Assembly: GCA_050954885.1 (NCBI GenBank)
Contig: JBPBPI010000083.1
Location: 1-14,194 of the forward strand
Reading direction: 5' to 3'
Length of the DNA: 14,194 nucleotides
DNA from: JBPBPI01 sp050954885
GTDB taxonomy: Bacteria; Pseudomonadota; Alphaproteobacteria; Caedimonadales; Caedimonadaceae
This document shows positions 1 to 7,695 of this stretch, piece by piece. The position numbers and the translations under genes are program-made. Each line of letters starts with the position of its first letter. Position 1 is the stretch's first letter. The notes under the pieces are model-generated. The model did not search any database. It had not been told where the DNA came from and was given only the letters and a program-made list of their open reading frames with translations.

Positions 1-91
1 GTATCCTTTTTGAGATTTAATACCCAAAATGATACTCCAATGTTTTCAATACTTTAAACTTTTTTACACGCCTCTTAAACATAACTCGGGT
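1..91. mobile_element. Terminal fragment of an insertion sequence (runs off left edge)
   Basis: The 18 bases at 74-91 read, on the minus strand, acccgagttatgtttaag. This matches the start of the element at 14099 (acccgagttgcgtttaag) at 16 of 18 positions. Further inside, both ends also share a taaaaaag block and a gtattga block. I infer that 1-91 is one end of an IS whose body lies to the left of the window and whose outer boundary is at about 91. The reading frame entering from the putA remnant continues into this segment and stops at 17-19, as expected for a gene cut by an insertion. The fragment is too short to identify a transposase or its orientation. Confidence 0.6.
74..91 (-). repeat. 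IS terminal inverted repeat, left copy
   Basis: Minus strand reads acccgagttatgtttaag, with the outer edge at 91. It is the inverted partner of 14099-14116, differing at two adjacent positions. The two bases outside (ta, minus strand) are also shared, so the true tip may be one or two bases further out. No obvious target duplication is shared between the two distant flanks. Confidence 0.6.
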
Positions 92-280
92 TAAATTAGG
101 TACTTTGGCGCGAATAGACTCAATTAATGTGCGGGCGCGACGTTGAATATTTTGACGTTGGTCTTGGGTTAAGATAATGCGTTGACACAACGTTGGCACC
201 AACTGCTCTTCTGACATACGGTATGACGTGGCTAGATTTTTCGTCAACAGTATTGGTAATTTTGGATGTAATGGCATCAT
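92..280 (-). pseudogene. putA: Truncated N-terminus of proline dehydrogenase/PutA-like protein
   Basis: About 60 codons survive before the IS boundary at 91. The stretch from LPILLTKNLATSYRMSEEQL through LTQDQRQNIQRRARTLIESIR resembles the N-terminal segment of alphaproteobacterial bifunctional PutA: a short lead, an acidic 'Y..(D/E)E..LV..L' helix, then 'L...qr..I..rA..Lie.iRa'. In intact proteins proline dehydrogenase and P5C dehydrogenase domains of more than 900 residues follow. Here the frame runs into IS sequence and ends after 27 unrelated residues (stop 17-19), so no catalytic domain remains. The start is ATG at 278-280 or 275-277, 13 nt after the terC-like stop, so the two may once have been co-transcribed. 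The assignment rests on a short segment recognised from memory. It is moderately confident that this is a PutA remnant and highly confident that it is truncated. Confidence 0.55.
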
Positions 281-293
281 GAAAACTTCTTGC

Positions 294-1220
294 TTAAATA
301 TTTTTGTTAAGTTGTTTTGTTCTCATCCACGACATGATAAGAGCACCACTTAAAATAACCGCAATAAAGCCCAGTGAGAAAACATTACTGATATTCACAT
401 AATGTCCAATTAACATCTTTATCCCAACAAAACCTAAAATGATCGACAGCGCGGGTTTAAGATAATAAAAGCGCGGCAACAAATCGGCGAGAAGAAAATA
501 CAAAGACCGAAGACCTAAAATTGCAAAAATGTTTGACGTAAAAACCATAAAAGGATCAAGGGTGATGGCAAACACCGCAGGGATTGAATCCAACGCAAAC
601 ACAAGATCGGAAAATTCAATACTGACCAATACCAAGAATAAAGGTGTGACAAACCATCTTTTTTGCTGCCGCCTGAAAAAATGTCCTTGTGGGTTGTCAG
701 GAAGCATCGGGATTTTTTTCTTCAAAAAATCTAACATTTTAAGGCCTGAAGGCTCGGTCTGGTTGTCTTGATGACGGAACAAAACCACACTTGAATATAC
801 CAAAAATAGACCCGCAATATAGAGTATCCAGTCAAATTTTTGAACCAAGTGAAGGCCTGCGGTGATGAGAAGGAACCTTAAAACAATGGCACTGATAATG
901 CCCCAATGCAAAACGCGATGTTGTAATTTAGGAGAGACCGCGAAAAAGTTGAAAATCATCACGAAAACAAAGAGATTGTCTAAGCTTAAAGATTTTTCAA
1001 GTAAATAAGCTGTTAAAAAGATCACAGCAGCATCATGACCTTGCCAGAAATAAATAAAGCTATCAAATAAAAGAGCAGCTGAGATCCAGACCAGGCTCCA
1101 AATTGCTGCTTCTTTCAAACTTGGCTGATGTTCACGCTTACGAAAAATTCCCAAATCTAAAATCAGTAGAACGGCAACACCAACAAGAAATAGGACCCAA
1201 GCCTCTGTATGAATCGTCAA
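294..1220 (-). CDS. TerC/Alx-family integral membrane protein
   Basis: This 308-residue polytopic protein belongs to the TerC family. Family hallmarks are EKSLSLDNLFVF (residues 75-86) and IEFSDLVFALDSIPAVFAIT (201-220), whose acidic residues (E75, D81, E202, D205, D211) lie in membrane segments, plus FTSNIFAILGLRSLYFLL (227-244). Length and motif spacing match the Alx/YegH-like branch. Characterised members are linked to manganese export and pH or tellurite responses, and an Mn2+ export role in the inner membrane is inferred here. The start is TTG at 1218-1220. An in-frame stop lies two codons upstream and a weak GGA Shine-Dalgarno lies in the preceding bases. No manganese riboswitch of the yybP-ykoY type is recognisable upstream. 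The gene appears intact, unlike its neighbours on both sides. Confidence 0.9.
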   Translation of the reverse strand: MTIHTEAWVLFLVGVAVLLILDLGIFRKREHQPSLKEAAIWSLVWISAALLFDSFIYFWQGHDAAVIFLTAYLLEKSLSLDNLFVFVMIFNFFAVSPKLQHRVLHWGIISAIVLRFLLITAGLHLVQKFDWILYIAGLFLVYSSVVLFRHQDNQTEPSGLKMLDFLKKKIPMLPDNPQGHFFRRQQKRWFVTPLFLVLVSIEFSDLVFALDSIPAVFAITLDPFMVFTSNIFAILGLRSLYFLLADLLPRFYYLKPALSIILGFVGIKMLIGHYVNISNVFSLGFIAVILSGALIMSWMRTKQLNKNI

Positions 1221-1314
1221 GATTTATTCCATCTTTTTTATTTTAGTCTAGCATCACTTTTATAGTTTGAAGATAAGATTTTTATGAATTAATAAAAAAT
1301 TAATTTATTGTCGA

Positions 1315-1488
1315 TTATTTTATATCATGGGTCATGAGCGAAGGATCATCGCCTGATAAGATGACCTGCTCATCGTCATGTTTTAAGGTGTGATGCTTCA
1401 GCCAGGAACTCCACCCAAGATAGGTATGCTGCCCCAATCGGGTAGCATCTACGCCTGTGGCTTTGATAATAAATTGAATATCAAATTT
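1315..1488 (-). pseudogene. tssG: Remnant of T6SS baseplate protein TssG (C-terminal end only)
   Basis: On the minus strand this stretch is open for 57 codons to a TAA at 1315-1317. It encodes KFDIQFIIKATGVDATRLGQ, then HTYLGWSSWLKHHTLKHDDE, then QVILSGDDPSL and a few more residues. The pattern 'f.l.lvLka..v...rLG....LGW.sWL.......d.ddv.l' is the usual C-terminus of TssG/ImpH/VasB. Upstream, the frame meets three stops within four codons (1489-1500) in AT-rich sequence, so the rest of the protein (normally around 300 residues) is missing. There is no start codon or ribosome binding site. I read it as a relic of a former type VI secretion locus, cut where the polysaccharide locus now begins. 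The match is by pattern memory only. The alternative is a chance open frame. Confidence 0.5.
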
Positions 1489-1523
1489 TTATTAAACTTA
1501 TTGTGGGTCACTTTTTAATGTTC

Positions 1524-3542
1524 CTAAAATAGAGGCATTAATTTTATTTTTAAAGAAAAAATTTGCCTCTTTTCAAAAGACCAAACCAATTTTTTTGTAG
1601 GCTCAACAATACCATAACTAGGCGAGATACGTGCAGATTCAATTGATACAGATCCATTAGAACTTAAATTTGATATGAGTGAAAAAAGTTTCTTGCCATT
1701 TTTGAGAGAAAATTCATTTTCAGAAATTTGCGAAATTATAACATCAGGATGGAAATGAAAAGGAATAGTCAATGCATAAGAATTTTTAGAATTGAACTGA
1801 TCTTCAATTTCAAGAGAAAAATCTTTTTTATCTAATAAAATTTTTCTCTTTAATTCAATGCTTGGATCAATCTTTAGATAACCTGTATGACTTCCTTCAA
1901 ATAAATCGTATTCTTCGCAACAATTCCAATTATAAACAATTGGTTGAGCATCTTCATGTAGATTCCAAAGATAATCTTCTCGAATAAATCGATTGATTTC
2001 AATCCCTTCAATTTGAGGCGTATTGTGATAAGAAGTCGATCGAAAATTATTACGTTCTTTATAATTTGCTGTATACAAATAGGCTCCACAATCAACAATT
2101 AAAGGAACACCACATAATGTTGCTTCAAAAGATAAAATATCATTGTGGCCATGCCCACCTCTTCCTTTGAGACCCAAAGGACCACAATCAATAAATACAT
2201 GAGAATCTTGATGGCGCATGATATAAAAGCCACCTTCTCGAAAAGCAGTTGATATAGGAAGTTGTTGAGCATAAAGACGTGTCTTTAATTTATTCGCTTC
2301 TTTATCACCATATATCCAAAAAATTTCTTCATTAGATCCATAAAAATAATTTAGTAAATTTTGGTCCTTTAGATAAATACCAACTAAACCTAATAAGTAT
2401 CGATGATCATTAATTTCTTGAGAACCAAAAGGAAGTGTTCTTGCATCATCTGCATCCCCCCATAAAGGTACACTTCCATCTTGTCGCGTATAACAGGCTG
2501 TAAAAATTGCCATGTTTTTTAGGCGATTTTTATAAAAATCAGAGACATCAAACCCACATTGATGACGATATAAAGCTGGAAAAAAAAAGAGTTCTTGAAC
2601 AAGACGATGATAAGGAACAGAGGCTTCATAATCAACGCCATCTTCAAAAACTTGAAGGGTTATTTCTTCTTCAAGAATTTTCCATCCTAAATTTTGCCAT
2701 CTTTGGGAGATACGACTTGATCTAAAAAAAAGACCTGCAAAAACAAGCCCTGTTGCATCAGCAGTATAATGATTTCCATTGATATCAGATTTTTCTAAAT
2801 GTCGTTCTGTAAAAAAAGCATGAAGATACAAATTCTTGATAAAAATTTCTCTGAAATTATCGTCTTTCCAAGCATTACTTTCAGAAAAAATATGAAAAAA
2901 CCAGGTCCATGTTACAATTCGAAGGGCGACTTCCATCGTACATGTCCAATTAACAGATTTTGCAAAAGGATTATCTGAAATCCAGTCAGTTAAAAGAGAT
3001 TTAACTTTTTCAGCATATTTCTCATCTTGTGTTAACAAATAGGCTTGACCAAGGGGAATCATCCATTGCATTCGGCTTAATTCCCAGGGAAATTTAACGT
3101 CACTTGGTTTATCTAGATTTGAATAAGATATTGAGCGAAAATATTTATTTTCCCATGAAATATCTGTCTTATAATCTTTATTCCATTTAATTTTTGATCC
3201 AAGATAAACGGGTCCTGATCCTAATAAATTAACTTCATGATTTAAGGCTTTTTCAGCAGCTTTAAAAATCCAATTTGGTGATTTTTGTGTAATTTCTTCA
3301 TAATTTTCTAAAAAAATTGGATTAAGTGTTGCAGGATAAGGAATTTTAGATAACTTGGTCCATAATATATCTAAATTTGATGCCTGCAATTTGGAAAGTA
3401 AAGATGATTTTGTTAAAATTGAAGGATAATATGGCTCCCAAAGTCGATCAAACTCTGATCTTATCTCATAACCAATTCGCTCAAGAATAATGGGAAGAGG
3501 CTTTCTAAAGCCTCGTTTAATTTTTTGAATAATCTCAAACAT
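1524..3542 (-). CDS. Heparinase II/III-family polysaccharide lyase-like protein
   Basis: This 672-residue protein has the two-part heparinase II/III layout: an all-helical toroid (about 80-400) and a C-terminal beta-rich domain (about 430-670). Recognisable features are NGNHYTADATGL (255-266), FEDGVDYEASVPYHR (299-313), WGDADDAR (361-368), GGFYIMR (437-443), GRGGHGHNDILSFE (460-473) and FRSTSYHNT (500-508). The NxxHY/EASxxYH tyrosine-histidine set and GHGHxD are the conserved catalytic and metal-site elements of the family. Members cleave uronic-acid polysaccharides by beta-elimination. The substrate here is unknown, but a polymer made by this locus is the natural candidate. No signal peptide or lipobox is visible: the N-terminus (MFEIIQKIKRGF) is basic and amphipathic. 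It is the last gene of the operon. Its ATG lies inside the end of asnB (8-nt overlap) and its stop is TAG at 1524-1526. A T9 tract lies in its coding strand (2580-2588). Confidence 0.85.
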   Translation of the reverse strand: MFEIIQKIKRGFRKPLPIILERIGYEIRSEFDRLWEPYYPSILTKSSLLSKLQASNLDILWTKLSKIPYPATLNPIFLENYEEITQKSPNWIFKAAEKALNHEVNLLGSGPVYLGSKIKWNKDYKTDISWENKYFRSISYSNLDKPSDVKFPWELSRMQWMIPLGQAYLLTQDEKYAEKVKSLLTDWISDNPFAKSVNWTCTMEVALRIVTWTWFFHIFSESNAWKDDNFREIFIKNLYLHAFFTERHLEKSDINGNHYTADATGLVFAGLFFRSSRISQRWQNLGWKILEEEITLQVFEDGVDYEASVPYHRLVQELFFFPALYRHQCGFDVSDFYKNRLKNMAIFTACYTRQDGSVPLWGDADDARTLPFGSQEINDHRYLLGLVGIYLKDQNLLNYFYGSNEEIFWIYGDKEANKLKTRLYAQQLPISTAFREGGFYIMRHQDSHVFIDCGPLGLKGRGGHGHNDILSFEATLCGVPLIVDCGAYLYTANYKERNNFRSTSYHNTPQIEGIEINRFIREDYLWNLHEDAQPIVYNWNCCEEYDLFEGSHTGYLKIDPSIELKRKILLDKKDFSLEIEDQFNSKNSYALTIPFHFHPDVIISQISENEFSLKNGKKLFSLISNLSSNGSVSIESARISPSYGIVEPTKKLVWSFEKRQIFSLKIKLMPLF

Positions 3543-5544
3543 GATCTACTTTTTTATCAATCCAATAATCATACCAACATGTTAAATTATATAAGGTCCA
3601 AATATAAAGGCTTGAATCTCGCTGTCCATTTTGATGTTGGTCGAAAAGTTTACGAATATAAGTTTGGTTGAAAAATCCTCTTTTAAGAAGAGATGAAGAG
3701 AAGACAGATGAGCGCACTTCTTGACCAAAATTACCTTTAAGCCATTGACTCATTGGGGCACCAAAGCCCATTTTTTTACGGTAAATAATATTATCAGGAA
3801 TAAGACCCTCAACAGCTTTTTTCAAAATGTATTTAGCTTCGCCACCTTTAGTTTTAAATTTCATTGGAATTTGAGAAGAAAATTCAACCAAATTGTGATC
3901 TAAAAAAGGGACACGTGCCTCTAAAGAATTAGACATTGTAATCTTGTCAACGCGCATTAGTAATAATTCAGGCAAACGAAGTTTAAACTCATTATAAATC
4001 ATTTGAGTCAAAACATCGACTTGAGATGCTTTACCATTTAAAGCATCTTTAAATGATTTGATAATATTATAACTCTCTGGTTCCAAATATGATTTTGGCA
4101 TAATGCCAGAATTTTCAATAATAGAATCTTGAAGGGAAGGATGGATTGTCTCTCGGTTAATGAGCTGATGCTTCATTGTATCCCAAAAAACAGTTGCCCC
4201 ACTCCAAAAGTGATCGCGATCTCGAGAAGCTCGATCAACAATATCTGCATAAATTTCTAAAGAAGGTTTATATTTTGCAAGCTTTTTAAAAGTTTGAGCA
4301 CCCAAATTTTGGAGAAATTGAGGAAGTTTTCGATAAGGAGACCAATATTTTTTGTAAAGATCTAAATATCCCATATAACTTGCGTAACCACAAAACTGCT
4401 CGTCTGATCCTTCACCAACTTGAACAACGGTTACGCCTGATTCTTTGGCAAGTTTTGATACAAAGTATAAGGGAATACAAACCCAATCAGCAAGCGGTTC
4501 ATCTTGATGATGAATAAGAGAACCAAGATAACCTTTCATATCTTTTTCATCAATAAGAATTTCATGATGATTTGTCTTAAATTTATGAGCAACTTGATTG
4601 GCGTATTCTAATTCATTTAAATGATGATAATCTTTAAATCCAACAGTAAAAGTATCAACAGGACGATTCATCAATTGACTCATAAGAGCCACATTAGTTG
4701 AAGAATCTATACCCCCTGAGAGAAAAACACCAAAAGGAACATCACTCATCATCCGTTTTTCGACAGATTTTTTAAGAAGCTGTTGAATATTTTCAATATA
4801 ATACTGTTCAGCCTCTTGCTCACTTGCAAACTTATTTTCAATTTCTTGTGACGCAATAGCATCCCAATATTGTTTAAAGCTTAAATTTCCATGACTATCA
4901 ATTGTTAGATAATGTCCTGCTGGAATTTTATAAATACCTTGAAACATTGTAAAAGGTGCAGGTGTGGTTAAAAATGATAAATAATGATACATTGCAACAG
5001 AATCAATTTCTGGTGTTATCATTGGATGTTTTAAAATAGCTTTGATTTCAGATGCAAATAACAAAATGCCGTTTTGAATTGAAAAATAAAGAGGTTTAAC
5101 ACCAATACGATCACGTACTAGATGCATTTTTTTACTTTTATCATCCCAAATCGCAAAAGCGTAATCACCTTCAATAGTGTTGATAAGCTTCTCAATGCCC
5201 CATTCCTCATAACCATGAACAAGAATTTCTGTATCACTATGATGAGTTCTAAAAATATGTCCTTTTTCAATGAGTTCTTGACGTAGTCTCGTATGATTAT
5301 AAATTTCACCATTATAAGTTACCCAAACAGTGTCATCTTCATTAGGCATAGGTTGTGTGGCCGTTGTACTTAAATCAATAATGGAAAGTCTACGATGTCC
5401 AAGACCTACTTTTCCTTCCCCAGATATCCAGATATCACCCCCATCAGGTCCGCGGTGATGCATCGTTTGATTCATTCTTAAGAGAACATCACGATCAACA
5501 GATTGTGTTGAAGAAAAATTATAAATACCTGAAATTCCACACAT
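3535..5544 (-). CDS. asnB: Glutamine-hydrolysing asparagine synthetase-like amidotransferase
   Basis: This 669-residue two-domain protein begins MCGISGIY. Cys2 is the expected nucleophile of the class II glutaminase domain (about 1-210), supported by RGPDG (31-35), RRLSIIDLS (51-59), NGEIYN (78-83) and D104. The synthetase domain (about 240-640) carries the PP-loop SGGIDSS (276-282) and the VGEGSDEQFCGY segment (376-387) that bind ATP and acyl-adenylate. The family transfers glutamine-derived ammonia to a carboxylate. Classic AsnB makes asparagine, but copies inside O-antigen and capsule loci (for example P. aeruginosa WbpS) are thought to amidate uronic-acid sugars. Next to wecC and downstream of UDP-ManNAcA synthesis, a sugar-amidating role is the better inference, though not provable from sequence. 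The start is ATG at 5542-5544, 12 nt after the previous stop. Confidence 0.88.
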   Translation of the reverse strand: MCGISGIYNFSSTQSVDRDVLLRMNQTMHHRGPDGGDIWISGEGKVGLGHRRLSIIDLSTTATQPMPNEDDTVWVTYNGEIYNHTRLRQELIEKGHIFRTHHSDTEILVHGYEEWGIEKLINTIEGDYAFAIWDDKSKKMHLVRDRIGVKPLYFSIQNGILLFASEIKAILKHPMITPEIDSVAMYHYLSFLTTPAPFTMFQGIYKIPAGHYLTIDSHGNLSFKQYWDAIASQEIENKFASEQEAEQYYIENIQQLLKKSVEKRMMSDVPFGVFLSGGIDSSTNVALMSQLMNRPVDTFTVGFKDYHHLNELEYANQVAHKFKTNHHEILIDEKDMKGYLGSLIHHQDEPLADWVCIPLYFVSKLAKESGVTVVQVGEGSDEQFCGYASYMGYLDLYKKYWSPYRKLPQFLQNLGAQTFKKLAKYKPSLEIYADIVDRASRDRDHFWSGATVFWDTMKHQLINRETIHPSLQDSIIENSGIMPKSYLEPESYNIIKSFKDALNGKASQVDVLTQMIYNEFKLRLPELLLMRVDKITMSNSLEARVPFLDHNLVEFSSQIPMKFKTKGGEAKYILKKAVEGLIPDNIIYRKKMGFGAPMSQWLKGNFGQEVRSSVFSSSLLKRGFFNQTYIRKLFDQHQNGQRDSSLYIWTLYNLTCWYDYWIDKKVDHV

Positions 5545-5556
5545 TAAGACGGCTTT

Positions 5557-7695
5557 CTAATTTTGAAAAAGTTGTTGTTCTACATCAAAACTGATGTGCG
5601 TTGCATCGCGTTGTTCAATCCAAGAAATTGGCCATTCAGCATTTTCTTTAAGGCATTGAGCAAGAGCCAAAATTTCTTCTTTATGACCTTTTTGTGTTGA
5701 AGAAGAGGACCAGCCTTCTTTTTTAGAGCCTGTAACCTTCAAACTTTTATAGTCATCCATTTCATAGATCACATTATCTGCAAAAACCTGCATCCGTTCT
5801 TTAGGATGTTCTTGATTCCCAAGCGCTGTATAGGTCAAACTACAAACAGATCCATTTTCATATTTTATAGTTGCTATAAAATTATCATTCTTAAAATAAT
5901 GTTTTGATTTTGGAGATATTGCGGCCGCATGAATAAATAGGGGCCGACTTCCAGTTAAAAAGTTAAACAAATCATAAATATGACAAGCTTCCCCAATATT
6001 ACGTCCCCCACCTTCTGCACCATGAACCCAATGATCGGCCGGAATATAGCCTGCATTCATTTGATAATTGATCATAAGAGGTGTCGTAGATTGACTTAAA
6101 TGTTTTTTAAGAAGTTGAAGAGACGGTGAAAAACGACGATTAAATCCAACCATAAGTACAGGCGGATTTTTTGTCTTTTCAAAAAAATCATCAAATTGAG
6201 ATAATTCTTGCTCGTTTAAAGCAAGAGGTTTTTCAAGTAAAACATTTTTTCCAGCTTTAAGAGCTTGTAGCGCCATTGATGCGTGTAAGTCATGTCGTGT
6301 TGAAATGATAATAAGATTAATATCTGAATCATTTAAAAGATCTTGATAGTTCGTACTTGAAGAAAGGGCTTCGTATTGCATCGCAACAGCGCGGGCATTT
6401 GAACCTGTTCGACTCATGATACTGCAAATTTGAAAAATGTCGCGCATTTTTGAGACATTGGGAAGATGAACACCTTGCGCAAAACCACCAACACCTGCAA
6501 ATCCAATTCCTAAAATACCTTTGTCTATTTTTTGAACAGATAAATTTTGAATTTTATCTTTATCAAAAGAATAGAGCTGTTCAGAATATTTCAAAAAAAC
6601 AGCAAGAGGTGCAGTTGATGCATCTTTTAAAGAATTATAAGCTGCATTGGCATCATCAATTGAAAAAGGATCTCCATAAAAACCATCGAGAGAAACTCTT
6701 TTGTCTTCCAAAAGTTTTAAATAAGCTTGCATATTACGATTTTCTGTCCAACGAACATAAGGAAGAGGGTAATCTATTCCCTCTTCTTCATAAACAGAGT
6801 CATAACGTCCAGGCCCATAAGAACAAGAGATAAAAAAATCTAATTCTTTTTTGTAAAAATCTTCTCTTTTTAAGTCAAGTCCAACATCACCTACAAGAAC
6901 AACACGGCCTTTTTTGCGACAAGCATTCATCGCTTGATGAATAATATCATTATTTTTTGAAGCGGCTGTAATTAAAACACCATCGGCTCCAAATCCATCA
7001 GTATATTGTAAAATACGTTTTACATAATCTTCTTCTTGAGGATTGATACCAATATCCATGCCTTTATTTAAAGCATGTTCAATACGCTCTTGATTGATAT
7101 CGATACCAATGACAAAGCAACCATTTGCTTTAAGAATCTGAGCTGTAATTTGTCCTAAAATTCCAAGACCAACGACGATGATTGCCTCTCCTAAAACAGG
7201 TGATAATCTTCTAACACCTTGCATTGCAATGGCACCAAGGGTAACTGTGGAGGCACTCATTATATCAAGTGCTTGAGGAATTTTGACAGCAAGATTTACG
7301 GGAACATCAATAATTTCTGCATGATTGGCAATGCCAGCTCCTGCACAAGCAACTAAATCACCTTTGCTAAAATAATGAACATCTTTGCCAACTTCGACGA
7401 CGACACCTGCTGCTGAATATCCTGTGGCTGAACCAGCATTAAGTTGACCTCGAACGCGTTTAAGTGTTTTTTCAATACCTTGTTCTTTAATAAGATTCCA
7501 AACTTTTGCAACATTTTGAGGTTGTTGAAGTGCCCTTTTATAAAGAGGAAGAGAAGACATTTTAACACTGGCGATTTCAGTGCCTACTGAAATACAAGAA
7601 TACAAAACCTGAACTAAAATATTTTTATTTCCTGATGTTGGAGCCGCAACATTGGCAACTTCAATCATGCCTGATTTAATAAGTACTTGTTTCAT
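5557..7695 (-). CDS. Two-domain oxidoreductase: zinc-ADH-like plus Gfo/Idh/MocA-like
   Basis: This 712-residue protein fuses two NAD(P)-dependent modules. Residues 1-370 form a medium-chain alcohol dehydrogenase-like domain, with SCISVGTE (33-40) in the position of the catalytic zinc motif and a Rossmann GLGILG (176-181). The structural-zinc four-cysteine lobe is absent. Residues about 390-712 form a Gfo/Idh/MocA oxidoreductase domain, with GFAGVGGFAQGVHLPN (398-413), TRHDLHASMALQALKAGKNV (466-485) and the active-site signature EKPL (488-491). This fusion is known as a recurrent component of O-antigen and capsule loci, often near heparinase-like and asnB-like genes. Its reaction is not established, and oxidation/reduction of a nucleotide or lipid-linked sugar is inferred. 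The start ATG overlaps the wecC stop (ATGA, 7692-7695), and the stop TAA/TAG region lies 12 nt before the asnB start. Confidence 0.88.
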   Translation of the reverse strand: MKQVLIKSGMIEVANVAAPTSGNKNILVQVLYSCISVGTEIASVKMSSLPLYKRALQQPQNVAKVWNLIKEQGIEKTLKRVRGQLNAGSATGYSAAGVVVEVGKDVHYFSKGDLVACAGAGIANHAEIIDVPVNLAVKIPQALDIMSASTVTLGAIAMQGVRRLSPVLGEAIIVVGLGILGQITAQILKANGCFVIGIDINQERIEHALNKGMDIGINPQEEDYVKRILQYTDGFGADGVLITAASKNNDIIHQAMNACRKKGRVVLVGDVGLDLKREDFYKKELDFFISCSYGPGRYDSVYEEEGIDYPLPYVRWTENRNMQAYLKLLEDKRVSLDGFYGDPFSIDDANAAYNSLKDASTAPLAVFLKYSEQLYSFDKDKIQNLSVQKIDKGILGIGFAGVGGFAQGVHLPNVSKMRDIFQICSIMSRTGSNARAVAMQYEALSSSTNYQDLLNDSDINLIIISTRHDLHASMALQALKAGKNVLLEKPLALNEQELSQFDDFFEKTKNPPVLMVGFNRRFSPSLQLLKKHLSQSTTPLMINYQMNAGYIPADHWVHGAEGGGRNIGEACHIYDLFNFLTGSRPLFIHAAAISPKSKHYFKNDNFIATIKYENGSVCSLTYTALGNQEHPKERMQVFADNVIYEMDDYKSLKVTGSKKEGWSSSSTQKGHKEEILALAQCLKENAEWPISWIEQRDATHISFDVEQQLFQN

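Noticed and set aside
529..771. Plus-strand frame of 80 codons inside the terC-like gene
   Set aside because: It is antisense to an intact gene with strong family motifs, has no recognisable domain and no ribosome binding site.
1221..1314. Manganese (yybP-ykoY) riboswitch upstream of the terC-like gene
   Set aside because: No paired conserved loops of that riboswitch are recognisable, and the region is short and AT-rich.
6450..6833. Plus-strand frame of 127 codons inside the two-domain oxidoreductase
   Set aside because: It is rich in His, Gln, Lys and Leu as expected for an antisense shadow, and lies wholly inside a well-supported gene.
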